Assembly (NCBI RefSeq): GCF_014200455.1
Contig: NZ_JACHBW010000010.1
Coordinates: 186,001 to 250,000, forward strand
DNA from: Paraburkholderia bannensis
GTDB taxonomy: Bacteria; Pseudomonadota; Gammaproteobacteria; Burkholderiales; Burkholderiaceae
Length of the DNA: 64,000 nucleotides
Direction: 5' to 3'
Part shown: positions 16,465 to 25,199 of the stretch, one piece after another
Layout of the letters: each line of letters starts with the position of its first letter
Numbering within the stretch: position 1 is the first letter of the stretch
Position numbers and translations under genes: made by a program
The notes under the pieces: model-generated
What the model was told of the DNA's origin: nothing
Databases searched by the model: none
Seen by the model: only the letters and a program-made list of their open reading frames with translations

Positions 16465-18744
16465 TTACCCCCGGCTCTTGTATTGCTGGATCGCCTTCAG
16501 GCTCTCGTCGAGCGTGGGCAGCGCCACCGCAGCCGAGCCCGCATCGACCTGCTTGAGCAGGTCGCGCACGTTCTGCGTTTCCTTCGACGCACTGTCGAAG
16601 TAATGCGCGAGCGCGGCGTCGGCGGCGGCGAGGTCGGACTTGAGCGTGGCCTCATTGCGCGAGAGCAGCGAGAGGCGCGCGGACAGCAGGCGCAGCTTCA
16701 CGTTCTCGCGCACGAAGTAGCCTTGATCGGGCGAGGCCAGCATGGCGTCGGCGTTATCGATGCGGCGCACCTGCACGAGGCTGGCGATCTGCTGGCCGAT
16801 GCCGTTCACGAACGTATCGAGCCAGGCCTTCCAGCGCGGCTCGCCGGTCGCGGCGGCGGTCTTCGTCACATCCGCCGGCGTGGCGGCTTCGGGCCGGGTG
16901 TGCGCAACCAGCGCTTCGCCCGCGAGCGGCAGCTTGTCGATCGCGGCGAGCGCCGTATCGAGCTTGATCGCCATCCCGGCGAGGTCGGTGGACGGCGCGG
17001 CCTTGAGCTTGTCGGTGTCCTGCGCGATGGCCTTGCGCACCGCGAGCGCCTGCGGGCTATCCGAGGCGGCGAGGCGCGTATCGGCGCTTTGCAGTGCGAA
17101 CAGCGCGAGCTGCGTGTTGCCGGTCAGCTGCAGTTGCTCGCTGGCGCTGGAGAGCATCTGGCCGACTTCGGCAAGGGTCCAGTCGTCGCGGTTCCTGGCG
17201 AGATCGGCATATTGCTGCGCGAGCGCCTGCTGCGCGGTCTGCGCATCGGCGATCTTGCCTTCGAGCTGCGCCATCTGCTTGTCGATCTGCTGGGCGCTGG
17301 TCACGGCCTGATCGGCGCGCGCGCGCAGCGCGGCGGTCTGCTGTTCGGCGCTCTGCTGGCGCTGCACGAGCGCTGCGTCCATGCGCTCAAGCTTGCGGTT
17401 GAGCGCGTAGCCGCCCGCACCCGCGCCTGCCGCCACCAGCACCACCACGAGCCAGAGGATCGCGGAACCCGCGCCGCTGCGGCGCGCATTGGAACTGGAC
17501 GGCGGCGGAGCCGATGCATACGACGACGATGCAGGGCGCGCGGAGGCTGCAGAAGCTGACGAAGCCGCAGCGGCGCTTTGCGTCACGGCGGACGCGGCGG
17601 CGGGCGTTGCGCCTGAATGGGGAACGTGGCTGGAATCGTTCTGATCAGTCATGCGTGATTGTGCCGGCGGCGAGGCCGGGGTGTTCTGAACCGGTTGAGC
17701 CGCGAACTGTGCGGCTGAAGAACCTTCCGAGGAAACTTCCGAGGATCCTTCTGAAGAAGCCGAGGATGCCGCTGATGTTGATTGCGCTGACGGGGACGAT
17801 GACGCTGCGAGCCCGGCCAGCGTGTCGACGATGCGCTCGTCCCCCGCACCGGACACCGTAATCCTATCAAAACCCAATGAGCGCGCGGTCTCGGCGATCC
17901 GCGGGTGCGGCGCGACCAGGTGCGCGTGGCGCAGCTCGACGATTTCGCCGGCCGTGAGGTGTTCGCGCGCGAGTTCGTCGAGATTGCGCACGCCTTCGGA
18001 ACTGGTGACGAGCCAGGCGTGCGGCGCGCCTTCGAGCAGCGCATGCACCGCCGCCCACGCGCCGATCGGCGGCTCCGGCACGACGCGGCGGTAGGCCGCC
18101 ACGGCCTCGACTTCGGCGCCCGCTTCGCGCAGGCGGTCGGCAAGCCATTCGCGCCCGCCATCGCCGCGCACGATCAGCACACGCTTGCCAGCGAAGGCGT
18201 TCTCCCCGAGCGTCTTTTCGAGCGCGGCATAGAGCGATTCGGAATCGAAGCGCGCCGGTTCTTCGTCGGCGGATCCTGCGGGGCTGATGACCCGATGAGC
18301 GGGTGCTTGCACGCCCTGGCGTGCGAGTGCGGCGACGCTGGCCGGGCCGACCACAGCAACCGGCAGCGCGTGCGGCCAGATCGACGAGATCTCGCGATAG
18401 CAATCGAACGCGCGCTCGACGGCATTGGGCGAAACGAACACCACCAGCGCATAGCGGTCGAGCGCGCCGAGCGCTTCGCGCAGCGGCGCGTCGTCGCGCA
18501 CGGGCGCGATGGCGATGAGCGGGAAATCGAGCGGCTTGAGGCCGCGTGCGGCGAGCTGGCTGGCGAGCGTATCCGACTGACCGGCCGGCCGGGTGATGAC
18601 GACCGCGAACGGCGCGCCGGTGTGGCCCTGAACTGGTTCGGACTGCGCACCATCGGCGGGCCCGCGCCGCTCATCGCGCCGGGCCGAACCTGGCCGGGCC
18701 GAACCGGGCGTGCCGTCGCGGCGCGGCTGCCAGGGGCTCGTCAT
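16465..18744 (-). CDS. hemDX: Fused uroporphyrinogen-III synthase / HemX membrane protein
   Basis: One frame of 759 residues. Residues about 45-310 are HemD (VVITRPAGQSDTLASQL, VVFVSPNAVERAF, VLIVRGDGGREWLADRLREAG, WLVTSSEGVRNL), which closes hydroxymethylbilane to uroporphyrinogen III. A Ser/Ala/Pro-rich linker spans about 311-425. The HemX part has one membrane helix at about 427-448 (ILWLVVVLVAAGAGAGGYAL) then a periplasmic coiled coil. HemX was once called a C-methyltransferase, but no methylase motif is present. An internal Met365 (17652), MTDQNDSS, looks like the old hemX start. The start codon at 18744 overlaps the hemC stop (ATGA). Confidence 0.92.
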   Translation of the reverse strand: MTSPWQPRRDGTPGSARPGSARRDERRGPADGAQSEPVQGHTGAPFAVVITRPAGQSDTLASQLAARGLKPLDFPLIAIAPVRDDAPLREALGALDRYALVVFVSPNAVERAFDCYREISSIWPHALPVAVVGPASVAALARQGVQAPAHRVISPAGSADEEPARFDSESLYAALEKTLGENAFAGKRVLIVRGDGGREWLADRLREAGAEVEAVAAYRRVVPEPPIGAWAAVHALLEGAPHAWLVTSSEGVRNLDELAREHLTAGEIVELRHAHLVAPHPRIAETARSLGFDRITVSGAGDERIVDTLAGLAASSSPSAQSTSAASSASSEGSSEVSSEGSSAAQFAAQPVQNTPASPPAQSRMTDQNDSSHVPHSGATPAAASAVTQSAAAASSASAASARPASSSYASAPPPSSSNARRSGAGSAILWLVVVLVAAGAGAGGYALNRKLERMDAALVQRQQSAEQQTAALRARADQAVTSAQQIDKQMAQLEGKIADAQTAQQALAQQYADLARNRDDWTLAEVGQMLSSASEQLQLTGNTQLALFALQSADTRLAASDSPQALAVRKAIAQDTDKLKAAPSTDLAGMAIKLDTALAAIDKLPLAGEALVAHTRPEAATPADVTKTAAATGEPRWKAWLDTFVNGIGQQIASLVQVRRIDNADAMLASPDQGYFVRENVKLRLLSARLSLLSRNEATLKSDLAAADAALAHYFDSASKETQNVRDLLKQVDAGSAAVALPTLDESLKAIQQYKSRG

Positions 18745-19805
18745 CGTCCGTCCGCGCCGCTGGACGCGGGCTTCGACGGCGCCGCCGAGGGTGCCAGATT
18801 CGGCACGCGCTGCTCGTCGGGACCGGCTTCGGCGAGCGCACGCACGATCTCTAGCGCGCCCTGGGCGATCAGATCGTCGGCGACTTTGCGGCCGAGCGCG
18901 ACCGCGTCCGCCACCGTGGCGGGCGCGGCGGCTTCCTGCGCCGCCAGCACGCGGCTCGCGTTGGGCGTGGCAATGGTGCCGCGCAGCGCGAGCTTGCCGT
19001 CCTGCCACTGCGCGTAGGCCGCGAGCGGCACCGAGCAACTGCCGCCCAGCGCCCGCGACACCATGCGTTCGGCCTCGACGGCCTTGGCGGTGGCGTCGTC
19101 GTGCAGCGGCGCGAGCCATGCGGCGACATCGGCGCGGTCGGCGCGAATCTCGATGCCGAGCGCGCCCTGCCCCGCTGCGGGCAAGCTGTCTTCCGGCGCG
19201 AGCAGCGCGCGGATGCGCTCGCTCAAGCCCAGACGCTTGAGCCCCGCCGCCGCCAGGATGATGGCCGCGTAATCGCCGCGATCGAGCTTGGACAAACGCG
19301 TGTCCAGGTTGCCGCGCAGCGGCTTCACATCCAGATGCGGATAACGCGCGCGGATCATCGATTCGCGGCGCAGGCTGGAGGTGCCGACCACGGCGCCCGG
19401 CGGCAGCGCGGCAAGCGAGTCGTACTCATTGGAGACGAAGGCATCGCGCGGATCTTCGCGCTCCATGATGGCCGTGAGCGCAAAGCCTTCGGGCAGCTCC
19501 ATCGGCACGTCCTTGAGCGAGTGGACGGCGAGATCGGCATGGCCTTCAGCCAACGCCTGCTCCAGCTCCTTGACGAACAGACCCTTACCGCCGACTTTCG
19601 ACAGCGTGCGATCGAGAATTTGATCGCCACGGGTCGTCATTCCGAGGATTTTCACCTCGCAGGATGGATATAATTTGTGCAGCGCAGCTTGCACATGTTC
19701 GGCCTGCCACATCGCAAGGCGGCTCTCTCGCGACGCGATGACCAGCGTGCGCGGTGTGGCCGACGGTGTAGCCGAATCAGGCGCGGATAACGTCTCGGAA
19801 TTCAT
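18741..19805 (-). CDS. hemC: Hydroxymethylbilane synthase (porphobilinogen deaminase)
   Basis: Enzyme of 354 residues that joins four porphobilinogens. The start at 19805 gives MNSETLSAPDSATPSATPRT and then LVIASRESRLAMWQAEHVQ, the conserved opening; the frame upstream to 20183 is not coding. The cofactor-attachment Cys is in LGGSCSVPLAAY, and KDLPMELPEGF/HSLKDVPME and GTSSLRRE.. are the substrate-binding blocks. The C-terminal tail (after about 335) is Pro/Ser/Ala-rich and not conserved. It is the first gene of the hem operon. Confidence 0.95.
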   Translation of the reverse strand: MNSETLSAPDSATPSATPRTLVIASRESRLAMWQAEHVQAALHKLYPSCEVKILGMTTRGDQILDRTLSKVGGKGLFVKELEQALAEGHADLAVHSLKDVPMELPEGFALTAIMEREDPRDAFVSNEYDSLAALPPGAVVGTSSLRRESMIRARYPHLDVKPLRGNLDTRLSKLDRGDYAAIILAAAGLKRLGLSERIRALLAPEDSLPAAGQGALGIEIRADRADVAAWLAPLHDDATAKAVEAERMVSRALGGSCSVPLAAYAQWQDGKLALRGTIATPNASRVLAAQEAAAPATVADAVALGRKVADDLIAQGALEIVRALAEAGPDEQRVPNLAPSAAPSKPASSGADGR

Positions 19806-20430
19806 GGCAAGCACATCGAATGACGGGTTCGAAAAAAACAGAATCGGATAACAGGCAATGTTAGCACGCGCCCCTTTTTCCGCTTGCCCGCCAGGCGAGC
19901 GAAAGGGGCGAAACGCCCGGCGGCATGCCCTTACACGGGGCGAGCCAGGCGTGTGCGGCGGCAAGGAAGAGACCGGGCTCCACAAGGGCCGCACGTGCGT
20001 TTCAATGCACGGGCAAAGCGCCCCCATGGCATTGCCATGACGCGCGCGTTGCCTCATTCTCTCCCTTTCCGTCCATCGGGCCGTCATGTGTGCGCACGGC
20101 GACGCTGCCCCGCAAGGCCTGCTCCCGATTCGCCCACTGCGTCTTTTTTTGTTTGAGCACGCGCGTAGCGCTCCTGGTTGCACCCGAGTCGCACCTCATG
20201 CAGCACCCCGGCAGCACCCCGGCAGCACCCCGGCAGCACCCCAGGCATCACCCCAAGTAGCACCTCGAAGTCGTACCTCGAAGTCGTACTGAGTCGCGGC
20301 CCCGGCCGCGGCCATGCAGTTGGCAGTCCCCAAACAATAATCTGTCCACCCCTGTGGGCCTGATGCGGGACGATCGCGCCCGAATCAGGCCCGTGCAGGG
20401 CAATTGCTGGCTTGTCTTAAGGAAAACATC
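19806..20430. other. 625-bp divergent spacer, hemC / ppc
   Basis: The largest spacer of the window. It must contain the leftward hem promoter and the rightward ppc promoter. It carries two short tandem repeat arrays (20200-20243 and 20263-20288). Small open frames here have no ribosome site or family features, and I call no gene. Confidence 0.4.
20200..20288 (+). repeat. Two adjacent short tandem arrays upstream of ppc
   Basis: Four copies of an 11-bp unit GCAGCACCCCG (20200-20243, the last ends in A) are followed, after a degenerate stretch, by two perfect copies of the 13-bp unit CCTCGAAGTCGTA (20263-20288). They lie 143 bp before the ppc start, in the likely promoter/leader region. Copy number may vary between strains. 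Confidence 0.85.
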
Positions 20431-23400
20431 GTGAAGTCTTCCGGATCGGCGCGCGCAGAGCGCCGCAACAACGCATCGCAGAACGCAACTTCCGCCGCCG
20501 ACGTGCAGGCGGAAAAATCCACTGGCACGAAGACCACGAAGACAGCGAAAGCCACGACTGAGTCCGACACGCAGACCACGACGCGCAGCGCGGCCGAATC
20601 CGCCAGCGCGTCGAAAGCCGCGAAAGCCTCGAAGGCGGTGAAAGCACCAAAGGCACAAAAGGAACCAAAGGCGCAGAAGGCCGAAAAAGCCGCGAAGGTG
20701 CCGAAGGCGCCCAGGCTCGCCGACAAGGCCGCGAAGTCCGCCCAATCTGGCCGCAACGGCCGCGCGCGCGACGACAAGGACCAGCCGCTGTTCGAGGACA
20801 TCCGCTATCTGGGCCGCCTGCTCGGCGAGGTGCTGCGCGAACAGGAAGGCGACGCCGTGTTCGACGTGGTGGAAACGATCCGCCAGACCGCTGTGCGCTT
20901 TCGCCGCGAAGACGACAACGCCGCCGCGCTCGCGCTGGAAAAGCAGCTGCGCGCGCTCTCGCCCGAGCAGACCGTGAGCGTTGTGCGCGCCTTCAGCTAC
21001 TTCTCGCACCTCGCGAACATCGCTGAAGACCGCCATCGCAACCGTCGCCGCCGCATCCACGATCTGGCCGGTTCCGCACCGCAGGCGGGCACCATCGCGC
21101 ATTCGCTCGAACGTCTCGCGCAAGCGGGCGCGGCCGCCACGCCGGTGCTCCAGCAATTCTTCAACGACGCGCTGATCGTGCCCGTGCTGACCGCGCACCC
21201 CACCGAAGTGCAGCGCAAGAGCACGCTCGATTCGCAGCACGATATCGCGCGGCTGCTCGCCGAGCGCGAACAGCCGCTCACGCATCGCGAACGCGAGCAC
21301 AACGAAGCGCTGCTGCGCGCACGCGTGACCTCGCTGTGGCAGACGCGCATGCTGCGCGACGCGCGCCTGACCGTCGGCGATGAAATCGAGAACGCGCTGT
21401 CGTACTACCACACGACGTTCCTCAGCGAAATTCCCGCGCTGTACGGCGAGATCGAAACGCAGCTGAAGGAACACGGCCTGGCCGCGCGTCTGCCCGCCTT
21501 CCTGCAGATGGGCAGCTGGATCGGCGGCGACCGCGACGGCAATCCGAACGTCACGGCCGCCACGCTCGAAGATGCGAGCGAGCGTCAGGCTCAGGTGATC
21601 CTGCAGCACTACCTCGACGAAGTGCACAAGCTCGGTGCGGAACTGTCCGTCTCGGACCTGCTCGCGGGCGCGAGCGACGAACTCAAGGCGCTGGCCGACG
21701 CCTCGCCCGATCAGTCGCCGCATCGCGTCGACGAGCCCTATCGCCGTGCGCTGATCGGCGTGTACACGCGCCTGGCGGCAAGCGCGCGCGTGCGTCTGGG
21801 CGAAGGCGTGGTGGCCGTGCGCAGCGCGGGCCGCAACGCCGCGCCGGTGCGCGCGACGCCTTATGCCGATGCCGCGGAATTCTCGCGCGACCTGCGCATC
21901 CTGATGGATTCGCTTGCCGAGCATCACGGCGCGTCGCTCGCCACGCCGCGTCTCGCGCCGCTTCTGCGCGCGGTCGAAGTGTTCGGCTTCCATCTGGCGT
22001 CGATCGATTTGCGTCAAAGCTCGGACATCCACGAAGCCGTCATCGCCGAACTGCTCGCACGCGCGGGCGTCGAAGCCGATTACGCCGCGCTCTCCGAAGA
22101 AGACAAGCAGCACCTGCTGCTCGCGCAACTGGCCGAGCCGCGCACACTGCGTTCGCCGTATCTCGACTATTCCGATCTGGTGAAAAGCGAGCTGGGCGTG
22201 CTGGAAATGGCGCGCGTGACGCGCGAGAAGTTTGGCGCGCGCGCGGTGCGCAACTACATCATCTCGCACACCGAAACGGTTTCCGACCTGCTGGAAGTGA
22301 TGCTGCTGCAGAAGGAAACCGGCCTGCTGAGGGGGCGTCTGGGTCACGCGGACGATCCCGCAAAAGCCGCGCTGATGGTGATCCCGCTGTTCGAGACGAT
22401 TCCCGACTTGCGCCACGCCTCGGGCATCATGCGCGACCTGCTGGCGCTGCCGGGCATCGACGGTGTGGTCGAGCATTGGGGCAACGAGCAGGAAATCATG
22501 CTCGGCTATTCGGACAGCAACAAGGACGGCGGCTTCCTCACCTCGAACTGGGAGCTGTATCGCGCCGAACTCGCGCTGGTGGCGCTCTACAAGCAGCGCG
22601 GCATCACGCTGCGCCTGTTCCACGGCCGCGGAGGCACGGTTGGACGCGGAGGCGGCCCGACCTACAACGCGATTCTTTCGCAGCCGCCGGGCACGGTCGA
22701 AGGCCAGATCCGCCTGACCGAGCAAGGCGAAGTGATCGCCTCGAAGTTCGGCAATCCGGAAATCGGCCGACGCAACCTGGAAACCGTGGTGGCCGCCACG
22801 CTCGAAGCCACGCTGCTGCCGATGGGCAAGCAGGCCGGCACGCATGCGCCGGATCAGCTCGCCGCATTCGAAGAAACGATGCAAAAGCTCTCGGATGACG
22901 CGATGGCCGCATACCGCTCGCTCGTCTACGAGACGCCGGGCTTCACCGACTACTTCTTCGCCTCGACGCCGATCACGGAAATCGCCGAACTCAACATCGG
23001 CAGCCGCCCGGCTTCGCGCAAGCTGCAGGACCCGAAGAACCGCAAGATCGACGATCTGCGCGCGATTCCCTGGGGCTTCTCGTGGGGCCAATGCCGTCTG
23101 CTGTTGACGGGCTGGTATGGCTTTGGCAGCGCGGTGTCGGCGTATCTCGACGAAGCCGGCAGCGACGCCGAGCGCACGCGCCGTCTGGCGATGTTCAAGA
23201 AGATGTACAAGAGCTGGCCGTTCTTCTCGAACCTGCTCTCGAACATGGACATGACGCTGGCGAAGACGGACCTGGCGGTGGCGTCGCGCTACGCGCAGCT
23301 CGTCGCCGATAAAAAGCTGCGCAAGCACGTGTTCGAGCGCATCGTCGCCGAATGGGATCGCACGACCAGGGTGCTCGACGAGATCACCGGTTCGAACGGA

Positions 23401-23586
23401 CGTCTGGCCGATAACCCGCTGCTCGCGCGCTCGATCAAGAACCGCTTCCCGTATCTCGATCCGCTCAATCACTTGCAGGTCGAGCTGATCAAGCGTTATC
23501 GCGCCGGCGACCCGAGCCCGCGCGTGCGGCGAGGGATTCATCTGACGATCAACGGGATTGCGGCGGGCTTGCGTAATACGGGTTGA
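20431..23586 (+). CDS. ppc: Phosphoenolpyruvate carboxylase, long N-terminus
   Basis: Enzyme of 1051 residues making oxaloacetate from PEP and bicarbonate to refill the TCA cycle. GTG 20431 is chosen because AAGGAAA precedes it. Catalytic blocks are complete: VLTAHPTEVQRKS (active-site His), GGDRDGNP, FHGRGGTVGRGGGP and the C-terminal RNTG. Homology starts near residue 119 (LFEDIRYLGRLLGEVLREQEG). The first ~118 residues are low complexity, Ser/Thr-rich and then an AK(A/V)(P/S)K repeat (about 58-98) like a histone-tail sequence. E. coli PPC is 883 residues, so the tail is an addition. Terminator follows. Confidence 0.95.
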   Translation: MKSSGSARAERRNNASQNATSAADVQAEKSTGTKTTKTAKATTESDTQTTTRSAAESASASKAAKASKAVKAPKAQKEPKAQKAEKAAKVPKAPRLADKAAKSAQSGRNGRARDDKDQPLFEDIRYLGRLLGEVLREQEGDAVFDVVETIRQTAVRFRREDDNAAALALEKQLRALSPEQTVSVVRAFSYFSHLANIAEDRHRNRRRRIHDLAGSAPQAGTIAHSLERLAQAGAAATPVLQQFFNDALIVPVLTAHPTEVQRKSTLDSQHDIARLLAEREQPLTHREREHNEALLRARVTSLWQTRMLRDARLTVGDEIENALSYYHTTFLSEIPALYGEIETQLKEHGLAARLPAFLQMGSWIGGDRDGNPNVTAATLEDASERQAQVILQHYLDEVHKLGAELSVSDLLAGASDELKALADASPDQSPHRVDEPYRRALIGVYTRLAASARVRLGEGVVAVRSAGRNAAPVRATPYADAAEFSRDLRILMDSLAEHHGASLATPRLAPLLRAVEVFGFHLASIDLRQSSDIHEAVIAELLARAGVEADYAALSEEDKQHLLLAQLAEPRTLRSPYLDYSDLVKSELGVLEMARVTREKFGARAVRNYIISHTETVSDLLEVMLLQKETGLLRGRLGHADDPAKAALMVIPLFETIPDLRHASGIMRDLLALPGIDGVVEHWGNEQEIMLGYSDSNKDGGFLTSNWELYRAELALVALYKQRGITLRLFHGRGGTVGRGGGPTYNAILSQPPGTVEGQIRLTEQGEVIASKFGNPEIGRRNLETVVAATLEATLLPMGKQAGTHAPDQLAAFEETMQKLSDDAMAAYRSLVYETPGFTDYFFASTPITEIAELNIGSRPASRKLQDPKNRKIDDLRAIPWGFSWGQCRLLLTGWYGFGSAVSAYLDEAGSDAERTRRLAMFKKMYKSWPFFSNLLSNMDMTLAKTDLAVASRYAQLVADKKLRKHVFERIVAEWDRTTRVLDEITGSNGRLADNPLLARSIKNRFPYLDPLNHLQVELIKRYRAGDPSPRVRRGIHLTINGIAAGLRNTG

Positions 23587-23616
23587 GCGGGTTGTGGATT
23601 AGTGCCTGACTGATTG

Positions 23617-23653
23617 AAAAGCCTCGCAGATGGTTGATCTGCGAGGCTTTTTT
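23617..23653 (+). terminator. Rho-independent terminator after ppc
   Basis: Perfect 14-bp stem AAAAGCCTCGCAGA / TCTGCGAGGCTTTT with loop TGGTTGA, then T-tract. Confidence 0.94.
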
Positions 23654-23677
23654 GTTTTAAGGGCAATAACGAGATGA

Positions 23678-23705
23678 TTGATTTTGATGCACAATTGCAT
23701 CAAAT
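23678..23705 (+). promoter_or_regulatory. vapBC promoter with operator palindrome
   Basis: A perfect inverted repeat TTTGATGCA-CAAT-TGCATCAAA occupies 23683-23704. It sits between a -35-like TTGATT (23678-23683) and a -10-like TCAAAT (23700-23705) spaced by 16 bp, and 21 bp before the antitoxin ATG with its GGAGG site. This placement is what an autoregulated VapB operator requires: the antitoxin, or the VapBC complex, would block RNA polymerase. Confidence 0.7.
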
Positions 23706-23725
23706 AGGGAATCACGGAGGACTTT

Positions 23726-23932
23726 ATGCGAACAACCGTCACGCTGGACGACGCGCTTTACGAAAAAGCGCTCGAAATGGCCGATCCCGGCATGGACAAA
23801 TCTGACCTCTTTCGCGAAGCCATTAAAACCTTCGTGCGTGTTCAGGCCGCCAAGCGGCTCGCCGCGCTCGGCGGCAGCGTCCCCGATATGAACGACGTCC
23901 CGCGCCGCCGCGTGGATCCGGACATGGCATGA
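23726..23932 (+). CDS. vapB: Type II antitoxin, VapB family (DUF2191)
   Basis: 68-residue protein. MRTTVTLDDALYEKALEMADPGMDKSDLFREAI is a ribbon-helix-helix DNA-binding fold of the VapB/DUF2191 type. The C-terminal tail (LGGSVPDMNDVPRRRVDPDM) is the toxin-binding part. ACGGAGGAC provides a good ribosome site. The stop overlaps the toxin start (ATGA at 23929-23932), which is typical of such pairs. It should neutralise VapC and repress the operon through the palindrome upstream. Confidence 0.88.
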   Translation: MRTTVTLDDALYEKALEMADPGMDKSDLFREAIKTFVRVQAAKRLAALGGSVPDMNDVPRRRVDPDMA

Positions 23933-24309
23933 ACGTACTCGTCGATTCGTCGGTTTGGGTTGACCATTTCCGGCACCGCAACGCTGAATTGGTCGAACTG
24001 ATGGCATGGGATCTGGCGCTGAGCCACCCGCTCGTCGTCGCGGAACTGGCGTGCGGCACGCCGCCCGCTCCTCGCGAGCGCACGCTTGGCGATATTGCCC
24101 TCCTGCAAGCGGCGAACCAGATCAGCCTGCAAGAAGTCGTCGCCTTTATCGACCGGGAAAAGCTTTACGGGCTGGGCTGCGGGCTGATCGACCTGATGTT
24201 GCTCGGCTCGGTCCTGATCACGCCAGGTGCGCAGTTGTGGACGCTCGACAAACGCCTTCAGTCGCTCGCAGGACGATTCGACGTGGCGCATACGTCGCCG
24301 ATGCACTGA
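23929..24309 (+). CDS. vapC: PIN-domain ribonuclease toxin VapC
   Basis: 126-residue toxin. The PIN acidic residues are present: Asp6 in VLVDSSVWVDHF, the Glu of VVAELACG, Asp in GLIDLMLLG and Asp in WTLDKRL. VapC toxins cleave tRNA or rRNA when the antitoxin is lost. The Mg2+-binding residues appear intact, so it should be active. Start overlaps the antitoxin stop by 4 bp. There is no integrase or repeat boundary nearby, so I see no evidence of an island beyond this pair. Confidence 0.88.
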   Translation: MNVLVDSSVWVDHFRHRNAELVELMAWDLALSHPLVVAELACGTPPAPRERTLGDIALLQAANQISLQEVVAFIDREKLYGLGCGLIDLMLLGSVLITPGAQLWTLDKRLQSLAGRFDVAHTSPMH

Positions 24310-24322
24310 GCAGCCCTCCTCC

Positions 24323-25087
24323 TCACCCCCGCCGCGTCGCCTCGATCGTCAGCGCATCGAGCTTGAACGAGCCATCGGCCTTGACGTCGAAATACTGCTT
24401 CACCTCATCTGGCGCACTTCCCCACAACGAGCGGATCGCCGTCACGCGCTCGGGCGGCGTGCGCATGCGCGCCACCCACGTATCGAAATCGATGTCTATG
24501 CGCCAGCGCTCGCTCACCTTCGCATCGAACCCTGCGCGGTCGAGCATCGCGATCCATTCGTCGGCGCGATAGTCGCGGATGTGCGAAGCGTCGCGCAGCA
24601 CTTCGACCGCCTGGATATACGTGTCGTAAAGCGGATCGTCGATACCGGCGATATCGATGAACCTGAGCCGCCCGCCCGGCTTGAGCACGCGATGCACTTC
24701 GGCGAGCGCGCGCGGCACCTCGCGCCAGTGGTGCGCGCTCATGCGGCTGATCGCCCAGTCAAAGCGCGCATCGTCGAACGGCAGGGCCTCGGCCGCGCCC
24801 TGCTGCGTGCGCACGCTGCTCAAGCCGCGCTCTTTCGCTGCGGCTTCGACGGTCGCAAGCATCTGCGGCGCGATGTCGTAAGCCACCACTTCCTTCACGT
24901 GCGGCGCGACCGCGAAGCTCGCGTGGCCCGCGCCGCAGCCCATATCCAGCACCGTCGCGTTGCCGCAGGTGGCTGCGAAGGTGGCGGCGAGCTTGTCCAG
25001 ATCCGCGCCGCTCGCGTGGACCTGGCTGGTGAGGTAGGCGGCAGCGGTCGAGCCGAAGGCGTCGGCGACCTGATCGTGATGCTTCAT
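24323..25087 (-). CDS. Class I SAM-dependent methyltransferase
   Basis: 254-residue enzyme from ATG 25087, with CAGGAG seven bases upstream; upstream codons to 25156 are rejected because they overlap the promoter. Motif I is VLDMGCGAGHAS, post I VAYDIAPQML and the motif IV region DWAISRMSAHHW, so a Rossmann methyltransferase is clear. The layout resembles UbiE/MenG-like and Methyltransf_11 small-molecule methylases; the substrate is unknown. It is divergent from the XRE-type regulator, 112 bp away, whose product likely controls it. Confidence 0.92.
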   Translation of the reverse strand: MKHHDQVADAFGSTAAAYLTSQVHASGADLDKLAATFAATCGNATVLDMGCGAGHASFAVAPHVKEVVAYDIAPQMLATVEAAAKERGLSSVRTQQGAAEALPFDDARFDWAISRMSAHHWREVPRALAEVHRVLKPGGRLRFIDIAGIDDPLYDTYIQAVEVLRDASHIRDYRADEWIAMLDRAGFDAKVSERWRIDIDFDTWVARMRTPPERVTAIRSLWGSAPDEVKQYFDVKADGSFKLDALTIEATRRG

Positions 25088-25127
25088 CGCATGCTCCTGT
25101 CTGTGGGGAATTGGACGGCGTGCCGCT

Positions 25128-25156
25128 ACAATAGAGCCCCATCTGTACCAGTACAA
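25128..25156 (-). promoter_or_regulatory. Methyltransferase promoter with overlapping operator
   Basis: Leftward -35 TTGTAC (25151-25156) and -10 TATTGT (25128-25133) are separated by exactly 17 bp, with the predicted start of RNA about 33 bases before the ATG at 25087. A palindrome TGTAC-CA-GTACA (25144-25155) covers the -35. It is a good candidate operator for the divergent regulator. Confidence 0.6.
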
Positions 25157-25199
25157 GTTAAGCGTTTATTCTGGTATCAACAGCACCTGTCCCAGTCTT

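Noticed and set aside
16465..19119. HemX part as a uroporphyrin-III C-methyltransferase
   Set aside because: The label is historical. No SAM-binding methylase motif (GxGxxD type) is present; the region is a membrane-anchored coiled coil.
20086..20292. Possible small protein in the hemC / ppc spacer
   Set aside because: Composition follows the tandem repeats, no ribosome site and no known family.
20248..23541. Open frame of 1097 codons antisense to ppc
   Set aside because: Same artefact; ppc has complete catalytic motifs on the plus strand.
23678..24309. VapBC region as the edge of a genomic island
   Set aside because: Neighbouring genes (ppc and the methyltransferase divergon) look core, and no direct repeats or tRNA flank the pair.
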